Below are positions 1 through 11,615 of a stretch of 64,000 nucleotides of DNA, one piece after another (position 1 is the first letter of the stretch; each line of letters begins with the position of its first letter). The stretch lies in contig NZ_JAKCFA010000001.1 in the NCBI RefSeq assembly GCF_024198215.1, positions 496,001 to 560,000 on the forward strand, in the 5' to 3' direction. The stretch comes from Myxococcus qinghaiensis (GTDB lineage: Bacteria > Myxococcota > Myxococcia > Myxococcales > Myxococcaceae). Position numbers and translations under genes: made by a program. The notes beneath the pieces were generated by a model. That model was not told where the DNA came from, made no database searches, and saw only the letters and a program-made list of their open reading frames with translations.

Positions 1-384
1 ATGTCCTCGTGGGGCGCGGGCGGCTACGCCCACATGTGGCTGGATGGCACCAATGACTGGGTCTACCGCCACCTGACTCACTGCGCGCGGAAGATGGTGG
101 AGCTCGCGCGTGACTTTCCAGACGCTCCGGCGCTCCAGCGTCGCGCGCTCAACCAGGCCGCGCGGGAGCTGATGCTCGCGCAGAGCTCCGACTGGGCCTT
201 CATCCTGAAGACGGGCACCATGGTGGAGTACGCGAAGCGGCGCACCCAGGAGCACGTCCAGCACTTCCTCCGGCTGCACGACGAGCTGCGGGCGGGCACC
301 ATCGACGAGGGCTGGCTTGCTCAGCTGGAGGGGCGCGACAACCTCTTCCCGGAGCTCGATTACCGCCTCTATCGACTGGGATGA
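1..384 (+). CDS. GH57-type 1,4-alpha-glucan branching enzyme, C-terminal part (5' end outside window)
   Basis: The window opens inside this gene; the reading frame is open from base 1 and ends at a TGA. The visible 127 residues are helical and end with FPELDY, the usual ending of the GH57/DUF1957 alpha-glucan branching enzymes that build alpha-1,6 branches in glycogen. The helical tail with QSSDW and a closing DNLFPELDYR segment is the C-terminal bundle of this family. The catalytic (alpha/beta)7 barrel would lie upstream and is not seen. The ATG at base 1 is probably internal. It is followed by a short hairpin and then the HtrA gene in the same direction. The assignment rests on the C-terminal signature only. 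Confidence 0.72.
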   Translation: MSSWGAGGYAHMWLDGTNDWVYRHLTHCARKMVELARDFPDAPALQRRALNQAARELMLAQSSDWAFILKTGTMVEYAKRRTQEHVQHFLRLHDELRAGTIDEGWLAQLEGRDNLFPELDYRLYRLG

Positions 385-391
385 GCACCGG

Positions 392-410
392 GGCCCGTGG
401 GTGGCGGGCC
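392..410 (+). terminator. Possible terminator hairpin after the GH57 gene
   Basis: GGCCCG and CGGGCC form a 6-bp stem with a 7-nt loop a few bases after the GH57 stop, followed by TGATTGTT, a loose T-rich stretch. Confidence 0.4.
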
Positions 411-482
411 TGATTGTTACGCTGGATGACCATCGGCCGTTTCGCTTGCCGGACCGCATTTCGGCTTTAGCTTGGGGAGCAT

Positions 483-1949
483 ATGAACCGTTCTTCCGTC
501 GCGTTCCGGAGCGCCCTGGCCGCCGCGCTGCTCCTCGCCGTCCCGTCGGCTTCGTGGGCACAGGCTCCGGCGCCCGCTCCCGCGCAGGGCCAGCCCGGCA
601 ACCTCCAACCGGCCACGCGCGAGGCGCAGGCGCTTCCCTCGCTGGCGCCGCTGGTGGACTCGGTGAAGTCGGCCGTCGTCAACGTGGACGTGCAGGCGCG
701 CGGCGGTGGAGGCGCGAGGGGCATGGAGGACAACCCGCTCTTCGACCGCTTCTTCGGCGGCGGCGCGGGGGGCAGGGGAGGGCGCGAGCAGCTCCGCCAG
801 GGCGCGGGCTCCGGCTTCATCATCGAGCCGACGGGCATCGTCCTCACCAACAACCACGTGGTGGAGGACGCCGTCTCCATCACCGTGCGCCTGGATGACG
901 GACGCTCGTTCTCCGCCTCGGTGGTGGGCAGAGACCCTCTCACCGACGTCGCGGTGGTGAAGATCAAGGACAAGGTGGAGGGCCTGCCCACGGTGAAGCT
1001 GGGCGACTCCGACGGACTGCGCGTGGGGGACTGGGTCGTCGCCATCGGCAATCCCTTCGGGCTCGCGTCCAGCGTCAGCCTGGGCATCGTCTCCGCGCGA
1101 GCGCGCGACATCGGCGCGGGGCCGTACGACGAGTTCCTCCAGACGGACGCGGCCATCAACCCGGGCAACTCCGGCGGACCGCTGTTCAACATGCGAGGCG
1201 AAGTGGTCGGCATCAACACCGCCATCGTCGGCGGTGGCACGGGCATCGGCTTCGCGGTGCCCAGCAACCTGGTGAAGGCGCTGGTGCCGCAGCTCGAGAA
1301 GGACGGCTCCGTCACGCGCGCGTGGCTGGGCGTGGGCATCCAGGACCTGACGCGCGACTTGTCGAGCGCGCTCAAGCTGCCGGTGACGGAGGGCGCCATC
1401 CTCACGCAGGTGAACCCGGGCTCTCCGGCGGCGAAGGCGGGCCTGAAGTCGGACGACGTCGTCACCGCCATCGACGGGCAGACGGTGACGTCCAGCGGCC
1501 AGCTCACGCGCACCGTGGCGCTCAAGCGTCCGGGCAGCACCTCCACGCTGACGGTGTTCCGCGAGGGCAAGAAGCAGGACGTGAAGGTGATGCTCGGCAC
1601 CCGTCCCGACCTGGAAGGCGTGGCCGCGCGCAAGCAGCAGGGGGACGACTCGCAGGAGAGCTCGCGCCGCGTGGGCGTCAGCCTCCAGAACCTCGATGCG
1701 CGCACCGCGCAGCAGGCGGGCTTCAACGAGCGTCAGGGCGCCCTCATCACCGACGTGATTCCGGGCTCTCCGGCGGACCGCGCGCAGCTCGAGCCGGGCA
1801 TGCTCGTCGTGGAAGCCAACCGCAAGCCGGTGAACAACGCGGACGACCTGGCCAAGGCGATTCGCGCCGCGCCCGCGGGCAGCACGCTGCTCCTGCGCGT
1901 GGCCTCTCCGGGAGGCGGCCGACTGCTGCGCGCGCTGCGCATGCCGTAG
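483..1949 (+). CDS. HtrA/DegP-type periplasmic serine protease with two PDZ domains
   Basis: 488 residues, the usual length of DegP/DegQ proteases that degrade or refold misfolded envelope proteins. A Sec signal peptide covers about residues 1-27 (cleavage near SWAQA). The trypsin-like domain carries the triad His125 (TNNHVVEDA), Asp155 (DPLTDVAVV) and Ser230 (NPGNSGGPLF). PDZ1 spans about 275-365, starting at WLGVGIQDL, and PDZ2 about 395-485. A Gly-rich loop at 75-100 (GGGGARG, GGGAGGRGG) corresponds to the flexible LA loop of DegP. GGGGAG just upstream is a good ribosome-binding site for the ATG. The next gene starts 13 nt after the stop and is probably co-transcribed. Many myxobacteria have several HtrA paralogues, so I give no symbol. 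Confidence 0.93.
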   Translation: MNRSSVAFRSALAAALLLAVPSASWAQAPAPAPAQGQPGNLQPATREAQALPSLAPLVDSVKSAVVNVDVQARGGGGARGMEDNPLFDRFFGGGAGGRGGREQLRQGAGSGFIIEPTGIVLTNNHVVEDAVSITVRLDDGRSFSASVVGRDPLTDVAVVKIKDKVEGLPTVKLGDSDGLRVGDWVVAIGNPFGLASSVSLGIVSARARDIGAGPYDEFLQTDAAINPGNSGGPLFNMRGEVVGINTAIVGGGTGIGFAVPSNLVKALVPQLEKDGSVTRAWLGVGIQDLTRDLSSALKLPVTEGAILTQVNPGSPAAKAGLKSDDVVTAIDGQTVTSSGQLTRTVALKRPGSTSTLTVFREGKKQDVKVMLGTRPDLEGVAARKQQGDDSQESSRRVGVSLQNLDARTAQQAGFNERQGALITDVIPGSPADRAQLEPGMLVVEANRKPVNNADDLAKAIRAAPAGSTLLLRVASPGGGRLLRALRMP

Positions 1950-1962
1950 TGGAGCGACGGAC

Positions 1963-2556
1963 ATGAGCGTCAACTACGTCGCGCTCGGAGACAGCACCGC
2001 CGTGGGCGTGGGCGCGAATCGCGGCGGCGGCTACCCCGAGCGCCTCGCCTCACGGCTGCGCAAGGACGGGCTCTCCCTGGGCTTCACCAACCTGGGCGTC
2101 AGCGGGGCGCGCATCCGCGACGTCTTCACCGGGCAGGTGAAGGCCGCGGTGGCCGCGCACCCCACGCTGGTGACGCTGGGCGTGGGGACCAACGACATCT
2201 GGCGCGGCACGGCGGTGGAGGACTTCCAGGAGGACCTGGAGCGCATCGCCCGCCGGCTGAAGCAGACGGGCGCTCCGCTGGTGCTGGTGAACATCGCGGA
2301 CATGGCCCTGGCGCCTGTCGCGAAGCTGGTGCCCAGCGCCCTCTACGAAGGCCGCATCGAGCCCTTCAACGCCGCCATCGCCCAGGTGGCGCGCAAGGAG
2401 GGACTGCATCTGGTGGACCTGTTCACCGCGAGCCAGGAGATATTTCCCCGCGCGCGGCACTTCTTCTCGGGCGACGGCTTCCACCCGTCCGACGAAGGCT
2501 ACGAGGAGTGGGCGGACCTGATGCTGCCCACGGTGCGCACGCTCGTGTCCCGCTGA
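1963..2556 (+). CDS. SGNH/GDSL-family hydrolase (esterase/lipase-like)
   Basis: 197 residues with the SGNH blocks in order: block I ALGDST with nucleophile Ser11, block II NLGVSGAR (about 43-50), block III GTND (75-78) and block V DGFHPSDEGY with Asp171 and His174. These form the catalytic Ser-Asp-His and the oxyanion hole of GDSL esterases such as TesA. No signal peptide is visible, so the protein is probably cytoplasmic. It follows the HtrA gene closely and probably shares its transcript. The natural ester cannot be read from the sequence. Confidence 0.88.
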   Translation: MSVNYVALGDSTAVGVGANRGGGYPERLASRLRKDGLSLGFTNLGVSGARIRDVFTGQVKAAVAAHPTLVTLGVGTNDIWRGTAVEDFQEDLERIARRLKQTGAPLVLVNIADMALAPVAKLVPSALYEGRIEPFNAAIAQVARKEGLHLVDLFTASQEIFPRARHFFSGDGFHPSDEGYEEWADLMLPTVRTLVSR

Positions 2557-2571
2557 GCCGCGCGCGTTGAC

Positions 2572-4533
2572 CTATGCCTTGGCCACGCCGCCCGGAGGGA
2601 CGGGGCCCGTGGCCTCGGCGGGAGGCGTGTGCGGCCCGCGCTCACGGCCGGGGTGGATCTCCATCCCCAGCTCGAACGGCGTGGTGCGGTTGCGGCCCGT
2701 GCGCTTGCTGCAATAGAGGGCCGCGTCCGCGCTGTCGACGAGCCCCTCCTGCGTGTTGGCGTCGGTGGGGAAGTGGGACACGCCCACGGACACGGTGACG
2801 TGGCCGCCCGGGAGGCCCGGCTGCGAGAGCACGACGGTCTCCGCCACCGCGCGGCGCAGCTTCTCCGCCACCTCCACCGCGTCCTGCTTGCTGGTGTGGG
2901 GCAGGAGGAGCACGAACTCCTCGCCGCCGTAGCGCGCGAGCGTGTCCACCTTGCGCACGCGCGTGCGGAGGATGTCGCAGACGCGGCGGAGCGTCTCGTC
3001 ACCCGCCCGGTGGCCGGCCAGGTCATTGAGGCGCTTGAAGTGGTCCACGTCCACCATGAGCAGCCCCAGCGGCGTGCCGAAGCGCTGCGCGCGCGCCAGC
3101 TCCAGCTCCATGCGCTGGAAGAGGTGACGGCGGTTGGGCACCCCCGTCAGCGGGTCCGTCATGGTGAGCTTCACCGTCTCCGCGTGCAGCCGCGCGTTCT
3201 TCACCGCCGCCGCCGCGATGTCCGCCACGGCGGTGAGCAGCTCGATTTCCCCCGCCGAGAAGCTGGCGATGAGCGGACGCTGGAAGTTCACCACGCCCAT
3301 CAGCGTGCCCGCGTGCACCATGGGCACCGCGAGCAGCGCGCCCGTGACGAGCGCGTTCTTCTCCAGTCCCCGGCGCGCGAAGATGCTGGTGGGGTCCCCG
3401 ACGTCCGGCAGGTACACCGCCTTGTGCGTCTGAGCCGCCCGGCCGCAGGCGCCTTCGCCCACCGAGAAGACGAGGCCCTCCGAGCCACGTCCCTCCGGCC
3501 AGGCCTGGCGCACCTCCAGCGTGCCCTCCGCGCTGACGAGCATGATGGAGAACTCCGGAATCTGGAGCCGCTCCACCACCAGCCGGGTGACACCCTCCAG
3601 CAGCTCGTCCAGCTCCAGCGTGGAGTTGAGGGAGCGCGTCACGTCGAACAGCAGCGACAGCTCGCGAAGGCGCTCTTCCAGCTCGTCCTTGAGCGTGAGC
3701 TTCTCCTTCACCAGCTCCAAATCCCGATGGGTGTCGATCTCCTCCGCCTTCATGGCGGTGAGCCGCGCCAGCATCTGGTTGAAGGCCGCCCCCAGGCGCG
3801 CGATTTCATCCGTGCCGCGCACGTCCGCGCGCACCAGGAGGTCTCCAGCCTCCGCGCGCCCCATGGCCGCGCTCAGCCGGCGCAGCGGACGCGTGAGGTT
3901 GAAGTGCAAGGACAGCGCGATGACGAGCGCGAGGATGACGGCGAACACCGCCATGGACCCCAGCGCGCCACCGAACACCTGCCTCAGCTGCTGGTGCAGC
4001 GCGGGCTCCGTCATCCGCATCTGCAGGACGCTGGCGCCGGGGACCTCTCCGCGCGAGTGACAGCTCCCGCACTCCGGACCGCCCAGGGGCCGCACCACCT
4101 CCGTCACACCGTCCGCGGAGCGCGCCGTCTCAGGACCGGGGCGGGTGAGGCGCGAGGCCTCCGGGTGCACGGTGCCAATCTCGGAGGGCGCGCGGGACCA
4201 GCGCACCCGTCCATCCGGCGTCAGCACGCGCACGTCCGCCACCGAGCGGAACAACCGCGTGTCCGAGTGGAGCACCTCCGTCACGGCGCCGTGCGCGGGG
4301 GCACCGGGCCCCTGCGGCAACAGGAACGTCGAGGCGACGAACTCCGCGAGTGCGAGCGATTCCACCTGCGTGGCGTCCTGCACCGCCACCCGCGCCTCGC
4401 GCCAGAAGTGGCCCACGCCCAGCAACGTCACCACCAACCCAGGCAGAGCGATGCTCCAGAGGAGCTTGCGGCCTACGGTGTCGGGACCCAGGGGCATTCG
4501 CGTGTTCGCGTCACTTCGTTCGAAAGGATTCAA
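2572..4533 (-). CDS. Diguanylate cyclase with periplasmic haem-c motif, HAMP, GAF and GGDEF domains
   Basis: 653 residues. Membrane segment 1 lies at about 23-42, then a periplasmic domain, membrane segment 2 at about 190-211, HAMP to about 262, GAF at about 305-450 and GGDEF from about 458. The active site reads GGEEF (536-540), a functional variant. The inhibitory I-site RKVD (527-530) sits five residues before it, so product inhibition by c-di-GMP is expected. The periplasmic domain contains CGSCH (155-159), a c-type haem attachment motif, which suggests a redox- or gas-sensing input. The stop is close to the stop of the convergent SGNH gene. The partner signal is unknown. Confidence 0.92.
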   Translation of the reverse strand: MNPFERSDANTRMPLGPDTVGRKLLWSIALPGLVVTLLGVGHFWREARVAVQDATQVESLALAEFVASTFLLPQGPGAPAHGAVTEVLHSDTRLFRSVADVRVLTPDGRVRWSRAPSEIGTVHPEASRLTRPGPETARSADGVTEVVRPLGGPECGSCHSRGEVPGASVLQMRMTEPALHQQLRQVFGGALGSMAVFAVILALVIALSLHFNLTRPLRRLSAAMGRAEAGDLLVRADVRGTDEIARLGAAFNQMLARLTAMKAEEIDTHRDLELVKEKLTLKDELEERLRELSLLFDVTRSLNSTLELDELLEGVTRLVVERLQIPEFSIMLVSAEGTLEVRQAWPEGRGSEGLVFSVGEGACGRAAQTHKAVYLPDVGDPTSIFARRGLEKNALVTGALLAVPMVHAGTLMGVVNFQRPLIASFSAGEIELLTAVADIAAAAVKNARLHAETVKLTMTDPLTGVPNRRHLFQRMELELARAQRFGTPLGLLMVDVDHFKRLNDLAGHRAGDETLRRVCDILRTRVRKVDTLARYGGEEFVLLLPHTSKQDAVEVAEKLRRAVAETVVLSQPGLPGGHVTVSVGVSHFPTDANTQEGLVDSADAALYCSKRTGRNRTTPFELGMEIHPGRERGPHTPPAEATGPVPPGGVAKA

Positions 4534-4690
4534 CCCGTTTCACGAAGAGTCAGAGGAATTGTCAATGGGCTGACGCGGACTGTCAAACGTACTTGCACGG
4601 GAATTTTATCATTCCGTTGGCGCATCCAGCTGACGCAGGTGGACGTCCGCGTGCGTCGCGCCGGGCGTGGCGGATATGAAGGACCTCCTC

Positions 4691-5470
4691 ATGGCGACCG
4701 AGCTGCTCACGTCCTCGCTGCTCCCCGTTCCCCACGGCTTCGCGACGCGCGCGGGCGGTGTGTCGGAGGGGCCCTTCGCCTCGCTCAACCTCGGCTTCTC
4801 CACGGGAGATGACCGGGCGAAGGTGGAGGAGAACCTCCGCAGGCTCGCCATGGCGGCCGGGGCTCCGCTGGGCTGCCTGTCTCGCGTGTCCCAGGTGCAT
4901 GGAGACCGGGTGCTGGAGGCTCGAGTGGAGGAGGCTCTGGTGGCGGAGGAGGGCGGCGACACGCTGCGGCCTCCCGAGGGGGAGGCGGACGCGCTGTGGA
5001 CCGGCGTGCCCGGGACGTGGGTGGCGGTGGGCACGGCGGACTGCGTCCCGGTGTTGCTGGTGGACCCGGACGGACGGCGTGTGGCCGCGGTGCACTCGGG
5101 GTGGAAGGGCACGGACGCGGACATCAGCGCACGCGCCGTGGAGGCGCTGGTGGCCCAAGGCGCCCGGCCGGAGCGGCTGCTCGCGGCGGTGGGGCCGGCG
5201 ATTCAGCGCTGCTGCTACGAGGTCTCCCCGGAGCTGGGACAGCGCTTCACGGCGCGCTTCGGCTCGGAAGTCGTGGTGGAGGAGGGCGGCCGCATCCGGT
5301 TGGACCTGTCACGCGCGGTGCGGCTGACGTTGCTGGGCGCGGGGCTGCGGGCGGCCCATGTGGACGTGCTACAGGTCTGTACCGCGTGTGAGCCCTCGCG
5401 GTTCTTCTCCCACCGGCGGGATGCGGGGCGGACCGGACGGCACCTCAACCTGGTGGTAAACCGGTTCTAG
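4691..5470 (+). CDS. pgeF: Peptidoglycan editing factor PgeF / LACC1-like multicopper-oxidase-fold protein
   Basis: About 259 residues of the YfiH/PgeF family, cytoplasmic enzymes that keep wrong amino acids out of peptidoglycan precursors and, in some homologues, act as purine nucleoside phosphorylases. The zinc triad is visible: His in SQVHGDRV, Cys in GTADCVPVLL and His in AAVHSGWKG. I prefer the ATG at 4691 because GAAGGA lies 8 nt upstream; a GTG at 4667 and an ATG at 4676 are possible in-frame alternatives. The protein has the usual HGFATRAGGVS start and C-terminal CTACEPSRFFSHRR block. It stands between a divergent diguanylate cyclase and the CpoB-like gene. Confidence 0.9.
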   Translation: MATELLTSSLLPVPHGFATRAGGVSEGPFASLNLGFSTGDDRAKVEENLRRLAMAAGAPLGCLSRVSQVHGDRVLEARVEEALVAEEGGDTLRPPEGEADALWTGVPGTWVAVGTADCVPVLLVDPDGRRVAAVHSGWKGTDADISARAVEALVAQGARPERLLAAVGPAIQRCCYEVSPELGQRFTARFGSEVVVEEGGRIRLDLSRAVRLTLLGAGLRAAHVDVLQVCTACEPSRFFSHRRDAGRTGRHLNLVVNRF

Positions 5471-5550
5471 AAGGGGAGCGCCGGCCGTTTTCTTGACGCT
5501 CTCCGACGTGCCTTCCTATCCTCGCAAGGGACTTTCATCCGTCGAGGCCC

Positions 5551-6447
5551 GTGCCCGAGCGCTCCTCCATCTTCCGCTTGCTCGCCGCAGCGCCCCTGTG
5601 CGCGCTGTGTGCCTGTGCCACCACTTCCGCTTCCCAGGCGGAGGTCGGGGCCCTGCAGGCGGAGCTTCGCGCGCTGCGCGAGTCGCAGTCCCGCCTCGTC
5701 GACCGGCTGGAGCGGCTGGAGGCCCATGCCGCCGTCGACCGCGCGCGGACCCAGGGTTCCGCTCCCGCGACGAAGCAGGCCACCCCCGCGTCCGTGCGAG
5801 CCGCCGCGCCCGCGCAACAGCCGGATGACGCGCTGACGATGACTCCGGAGCTGTCGGTGGTGAAGCTCAAGCCGCGCTTCGAGCCCGCGCCCAGGCTGGC
5901 CACGCAGGTGGCGGTGGTGGAGCCCGAGTCCGAGCAGGTGGAGATGTTCATCAGCAACGTGCCGGACGGCGCGCAGGAGTCCGGCTCGGGCGGTGCCACC
6001 CTGGCGTCCGCGGGCGGGGCGACGATGGTGACCACGCGCGAGGATGACCCGGCGGACCAGCCGGACCCGGACGTGCTGGAGGCGGACTACGAGAAGTCCG
6101 TGTCGCTCTTGCGCACCGGCAACGTGGAGGGCGGCGTGCAGCGCCTGCGCCGCTTCTCCGAGGAGAACCCCCGCCACCCGCGCGCGGACAACGCGCTGTA
6201 CTTCAGCGGGCTGGGGCAGATGGGGCTCAACGAGTTCAAGGACGCCGCCAGGACGTTCGAGCGGCTGCTGACCACCTATCCCGCCGGGGATGCCATGCTG
6301 GACGGCATGCTCCGGCTCGCCGAGTGCCGGATGCGGCTCAACCAGGCCGCGGATGCCCGGGCTCTCTACACGCGCGTCGTCACCCAGTTTCCGGGGACGG
6401 CCGCCGCCACACAGGCGGAGCAGCGGCTCGCCGCGCTCCCGCAGTGA
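5551..6447 (+). CDS. CpoB/YbgF-like TPR lipoprotein
   Basis: 298 residues from a GTG start. The N-terminus has a signal ending LCALCAC, consistent with a lipobox. A short coiled coil follows (about 29-60, ALQAELRALRESQ), then a Pro/Ala-rich linker, then three TPR-like helical repeats from about residue 170 (ADYEKSVSLLRTGN, ALYFSGLGQMGLNEFKDA, MLRLAECRMRLNQAADA). This coiled-coil plus TPR plan is that of CpoB (YbgF), which coordinates outer-membrane constriction with peptidoglycan synthesis at division. No tol or pal genes lie beside it. The LysM gene begins 26 nt downstream, so the two probably form a small cell-envelope operon. Confidence 0.78.
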   Translation: MPERSSIFRLLAAAPLCALCACATTSASQAEVGALQAELRALRESQSRLVDRLERLEAHAAVDRARTQGSAPATKQATPASVRAAAPAQQPDDALTMTPELSVVKLKPRFEPAPRLATQVAVVEPESEQVEMFISNVPDGAQESGSGGATLASAGGATMVTTREDDPADQPDPDVLEADYEKSVSLLRTGNVEGGVQRLRRFSEENPRHPRADNALYFSGLGQMGLNEFKDAARTFERLLTTYPAGDAMLDGMLRLAECRMRLNQAADARALYTRVVTQFPGTAAATQAEQRLAALPQ

Positions 6448-6473
6448 AGTCTTCTTTGAAAGGATGTCGTGCG

Positions 6474-7691
6474 ATGCGCTCCCGGATCCTCACCTCGCTG
6501 ATGCTGAGCCTCGCCGTCGCCCCCGCCTGGAGCGCACTCGCGCAGCAGGAGGGCAGCGACCCGGACGAGACCGAGGCTGGCAGCGAGACGGAAGGCGCCG
6601 AGGTCATGGACGAGGTGGCGCCCGAGCGCCCCTCCGGCACCAACGTGACGCTGCCCCCGGGCGCCGCCAAGGGCCGTGAGAGCGCCCCCGGCGTGGTCCA
6701 CACCGTCGAGTCCGGTGACACGCTGTGGGACCTCTCCCAGCGCTACCTGGGCAGCCCCTGGTACTGGCCGAAGGTCTGGTCCTACAACCCGGAGATCGCC
6801 AACCCGCATTGGATCTACCCGGGCAACCAGGTGAGCTTCTTCGGCGGGGGCGAGGAAGTGCCCCAGCGCGTGGAGACCGACGACACCGTCGACGTGGCCG
6901 CGCCCACGGAGCTGTCCGGAGGGGACATGGTCTCCGTGTCGGGCAAGATTGGCTACGACGTGTCCTCGTCGCGGCCGGTGACGACGCAGGGCTTCGTCAC
7001 GCCGCGCGAGCTGGAGGAGGCGGGCCGCATCGAGGGCTCTCCGAACGGCGCGCTGATGCTGTCCTTCCCGGACAACGTCTACGTGCGCTTCAAGCGCAAC
7101 GCCGCCGCCAAGGTCGGTGACCGCTACGTCGTCTTCCACACCACGCAGGCGGTGAAGCACCCGCGCACGCACAAGCAGCTCGGCTACCTGACGGACTTCG
7201 TGGGCACGCTGCGCGTGGTGCGCGTGGACAAGGGCGTCGTCACCGCGCAGATCGTCGACACCTGGGACGGCATCGAGCGTGGTGACCTGGTGGGCCCCTA
7301 CGGCGAAAAGCTCAGCGAGCGCGTCGCCCCCCGGCCCAACACGAAGGAGCTCAACGCCACCGTCGTCACGGCGCTGGTGCCCTACCTGTCGCTGCTCGGG
7401 GAGCACAACACCGTGGTGCTGGACAAGGGCAGCGCGGACGGCGTCCAGCTGGGCAACACCTTCCTCATCCTCCGCCAGGGCGACCCGTCCCGGCAGGTGC
7501 TGGGCAAGCCGGAGCTGCCGCCCCCGCCCGCGTCCGACAAGGCGCTGCCGTGGGAGAACATCGGCACGTGCATGGTCACCGAGGTGAAGGAGCGCACCAA
7601 CAACTGCCTGATGATGCGCTCCACCGAGGAGATCAACACCGGCGACCGCGCGTACATGCGCGTGAACACCGCCCCCACCGCCAGCCGCTGA
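6474..7691 (+). CDS. Secreted LysM-domain protein
   Basis: 405 residues. The ATG at 6474 is preceded by AAAGGA at a 9-nt gap and followed by a clear Sec signal (MRSRILTSLMLSLAVAPAWS, cleaved near ALAQ). A single LysM domain starts at HTVESGDTLWDLSQRYLGS and runs to YPGNQVSF; it should bind peptidoglycan. The remaining 270 residues contain repeated beta-rich segments, with two places resembling a flagellar P-ring or FimV-like fold (VRVDKGVVTAQIVD; VLDKGSADGVQLGN). I cannot name the domain. Probably translated from the same message as the upstream CpoB-like gene. Confidence 0.82.
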   Translation: MRSRILTSLMLSLAVAPAWSALAQQEGSDPDETEAGSETEGAEVMDEVAPERPSGTNVTLPPGAAKGRESAPGVVHTVESGDTLWDLSQRYLGSPWYWPKVWSYNPEIANPHWIYPGNQVSFFGGGEEVPQRVETDDTVDVAAPTELSGGDMVSVSGKIGYDVSSSRPVTTQGFVTPRELEEAGRIEGSPNGALMLSFPDNVYVRFKRNAAAKVGDRYVVFHTTQAVKHPRTHKQLGYLTDFVGTLRVVRVDKGVVTAQIVDTWDGIERGDLVGPYGEKLSERVAPRPNTKELNATVVTALVPYLSLLGEHNTVVLDKGSADGVQLGNTFLILRQGDPSRQVLGKPELPPPPASDKALPWENIGTCMVTEVKERTNNCLMMRSTEEINTGDRAYMRVNTAPTASR

Positions 7692-7711
7692 TCCCGGCAG
7701 GAAAAGTGCAT

Positions 7712-7731
7712 CCCCTCCCGTCCAGGAGGGG
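7712..7731 (+). terminator. Hairpin after the LysM gene
   Basis: CCCCTCC and GGAGGGG make a perfect 7-bp stem with a 6-nt loop, 20 nt after the stop. There is no strong T tract, so it may be a rho-dependent pause or RNA 3' end. Confidence 0.5.
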
Positions 7732-7739
7732 TTGAGTGC

Positions 7740-7768
7740 TTGACCGGTGGCGGTCCGGTGTCTATGTG
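7740..7768 (+). promoter_or_regulatory. Candidate housekeeping promoter for dprA-topA
   Basis: TTGACC and TATGTG are separated by 17 nt, about 57 nt upstream of the dprA start and just after the LysM hairpin. The -35 fits well, the -10 moderately. Confidence 0.45.
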
Positions 7769-7824
7769 TCGCGCCCCTCCCTGCGGACCCATCTTCTATA
7801 TAGGTGGGAATCGAGGGGGTCGGT

Positions 7825-8946
7825 ATGGCGGACGCTGAGACGGACAGCCTCACGGCGGAGCAGCAGGCATGCCTGGCGCTCTGGGCCGTTCCCGGCCTGG
7901 GGCCGAGGACGCTGGCCGCCTTGCGCGCATTCGCCGACGGCCGGCTCGCCCCGCTGGCCACGACTCCGGTGGGAGACTGGGTGTCCGAAGCGCCGGTTTC
8001 CCCACAGGTCCGTCGCAGGCTGGCGACGCTGGAGCGGCTCCCCGTCGTCGCGGAGCGGCTGCAGGAGGCGTGTCGCGCCGGAGGCATGCGGGTGGCATTC
8101 GCCGAGCAGCGGGCCTATCCAGAGCGCCTCAAGCAGGTGGAGGACGCGCCTCCCTTGCTCTTCCACAAGGGGCAGCCCGGGCCGCCGCGCAGGCGGGTGG
8201 CCATGGTGGGCAGCCGACATCCGGATCAGGGGTTCCTGCCTTTTGCCCGTGCCTTCGCCCGTCAGGTGGCCGAGGGTGGGGTGGGGGTGGTGTCGGGCGC
8301 GGCGGCGGGGGTGGACAGGGCGTGCCACTGGGGTGCACTGGACGTGGGCGCGGAGACGTGGGCTTTTCTGGGGTCCGCGCTGGATGCGCTGGACCCGGCG
8401 CAAGCCCGCCTGCTGCCTCACTTTTTGGAGAGGGGCGGGGTGTTCTTCAGCGAGCTGCCGCCTGGGGTGCGGGCAAGCACCTCCACGTTTCCCCGGCGCA
8501 ACCGGCTCATCTCCGGCGCATCGGATGCGGTTCTGGTGATGAGGGCGGGGGCGGAGTCGGGCAGCTTGCACACGGCGAGGGCGGGGCGGGCGCAGGGGCG
8601 GCCGGTGCTGGCGATGCCGGGGGATGTACGTCAGGCGGATGCGGCAGGCTGCAACGCCTTGCTGCGCGAGGGGCACGCGAGTGCGTGCCTGGATGCAAAG
8701 GACGTCTGGCGGGCGGTGGGTGTTGACCCTGGGTGGATGGTGGCGCCTGGAAAGGCTGATTCGTGGGATGGGCTCTCCGCGGAAGCGCGGGGCGCCTATG
8801 CGGTGTTGGACCGGATTCCCCGGACGTTCGACGAGGTGCTGACCGGGAGCACCCTCACACCCGCGGCGCTCGTCAGCGCGCTGGTGGAGCTGGAGATGAC
8901 GGGGCTGGTCGTCCAGCACCCGGGCAGGCTGTACGAGAAGATCTAG
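7825..8946 (+). CDS. dprA: DNA processing protein DprA (Smf)
   Basis: 373 residues of the DprA family, which loads RecA on incoming single-stranded DNA during natural transformation. The Rossmann-like core is visible: VGSRHPDQG (128-136), VVSGAAAGVD (155-164), FPRRNRLISG (222-231) and GSLHTA (246-251). An N-terminal helix-hairpin-helix-like segment (VPGLGPRTLAAL, about 22-33) and a C-terminal winged-helix segment (IPRTFDEVL) complete the usual plan. An upstream in-frame GTG at 7804 is possible, but the ATG is the conventional start. dprA directly followed by topA is a common bacterial order and supports both calls. Myxococcus is known to take up DNA. Confidence 0.93.
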   Translation: MADAETDSLTAEQQACLALWAVPGLGPRTLAALRAFADGRLAPLATTPVGDWVSEAPVSPQVRRRLATLERLPVVAERLQEACRAGGMRVAFAEQRAYPERLKQVEDAPPLLFHKGQPGPPRRRVAMVGSRHPDQGFLPFARAFARQVAEGGVGVVSGAAAGVDRACHWGALDVGAETWAFLGSALDALDPAQARLLPHFLERGGVFFSELPPGVRASTSTFPRRNRLISGASDAVLVMRAGAESGSLHTARAGRAQGRPVLAMPGDVRQADAAGCNALLREGHASACLDAKDVWRAVGVDPGWMVAPGKADSWDGLSAEARGAYAVLDRIPRTFDEVLTGSTLTPAALVSALVELEMTGLVVQHPGRLYEKI

Positions 8947-8957
8947 GTAGGAGAGTC

Positions 8958-11540
<2,583 letters not shown>

Positions 11541-11578
11541 AAACCCAAGTGTTTACGGGGGGCTGGCCCGTCCGTGGC

Positions 11579-11608
11579 TTGACAGCTTCGGCGGGCCCGC
11601 CCTACAAC
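11579..11608 (+). promoter_or_regulatory. Candidate promoter of aglRQS, probably giving a leaderless message
   Basis: A perfect TTGACA and a TACAAC are separated by 18 nt. The -10 ends 7 nt before the aglR ATG, so transcription should start at or next to the start codon. No Shine-Dalgarno sequence fits in the gap. Confidence 0.6.
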
Positions 11609-11615
11609 CCGGGCA

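Noticed and set aside
2629..4812. A 727-residue plus-strand open frame over the diguanylate cyclase
   Set aside because: Antisense shadow with Arg/His bias; GAF, HAMP and GGDEF are clear on the other strand.
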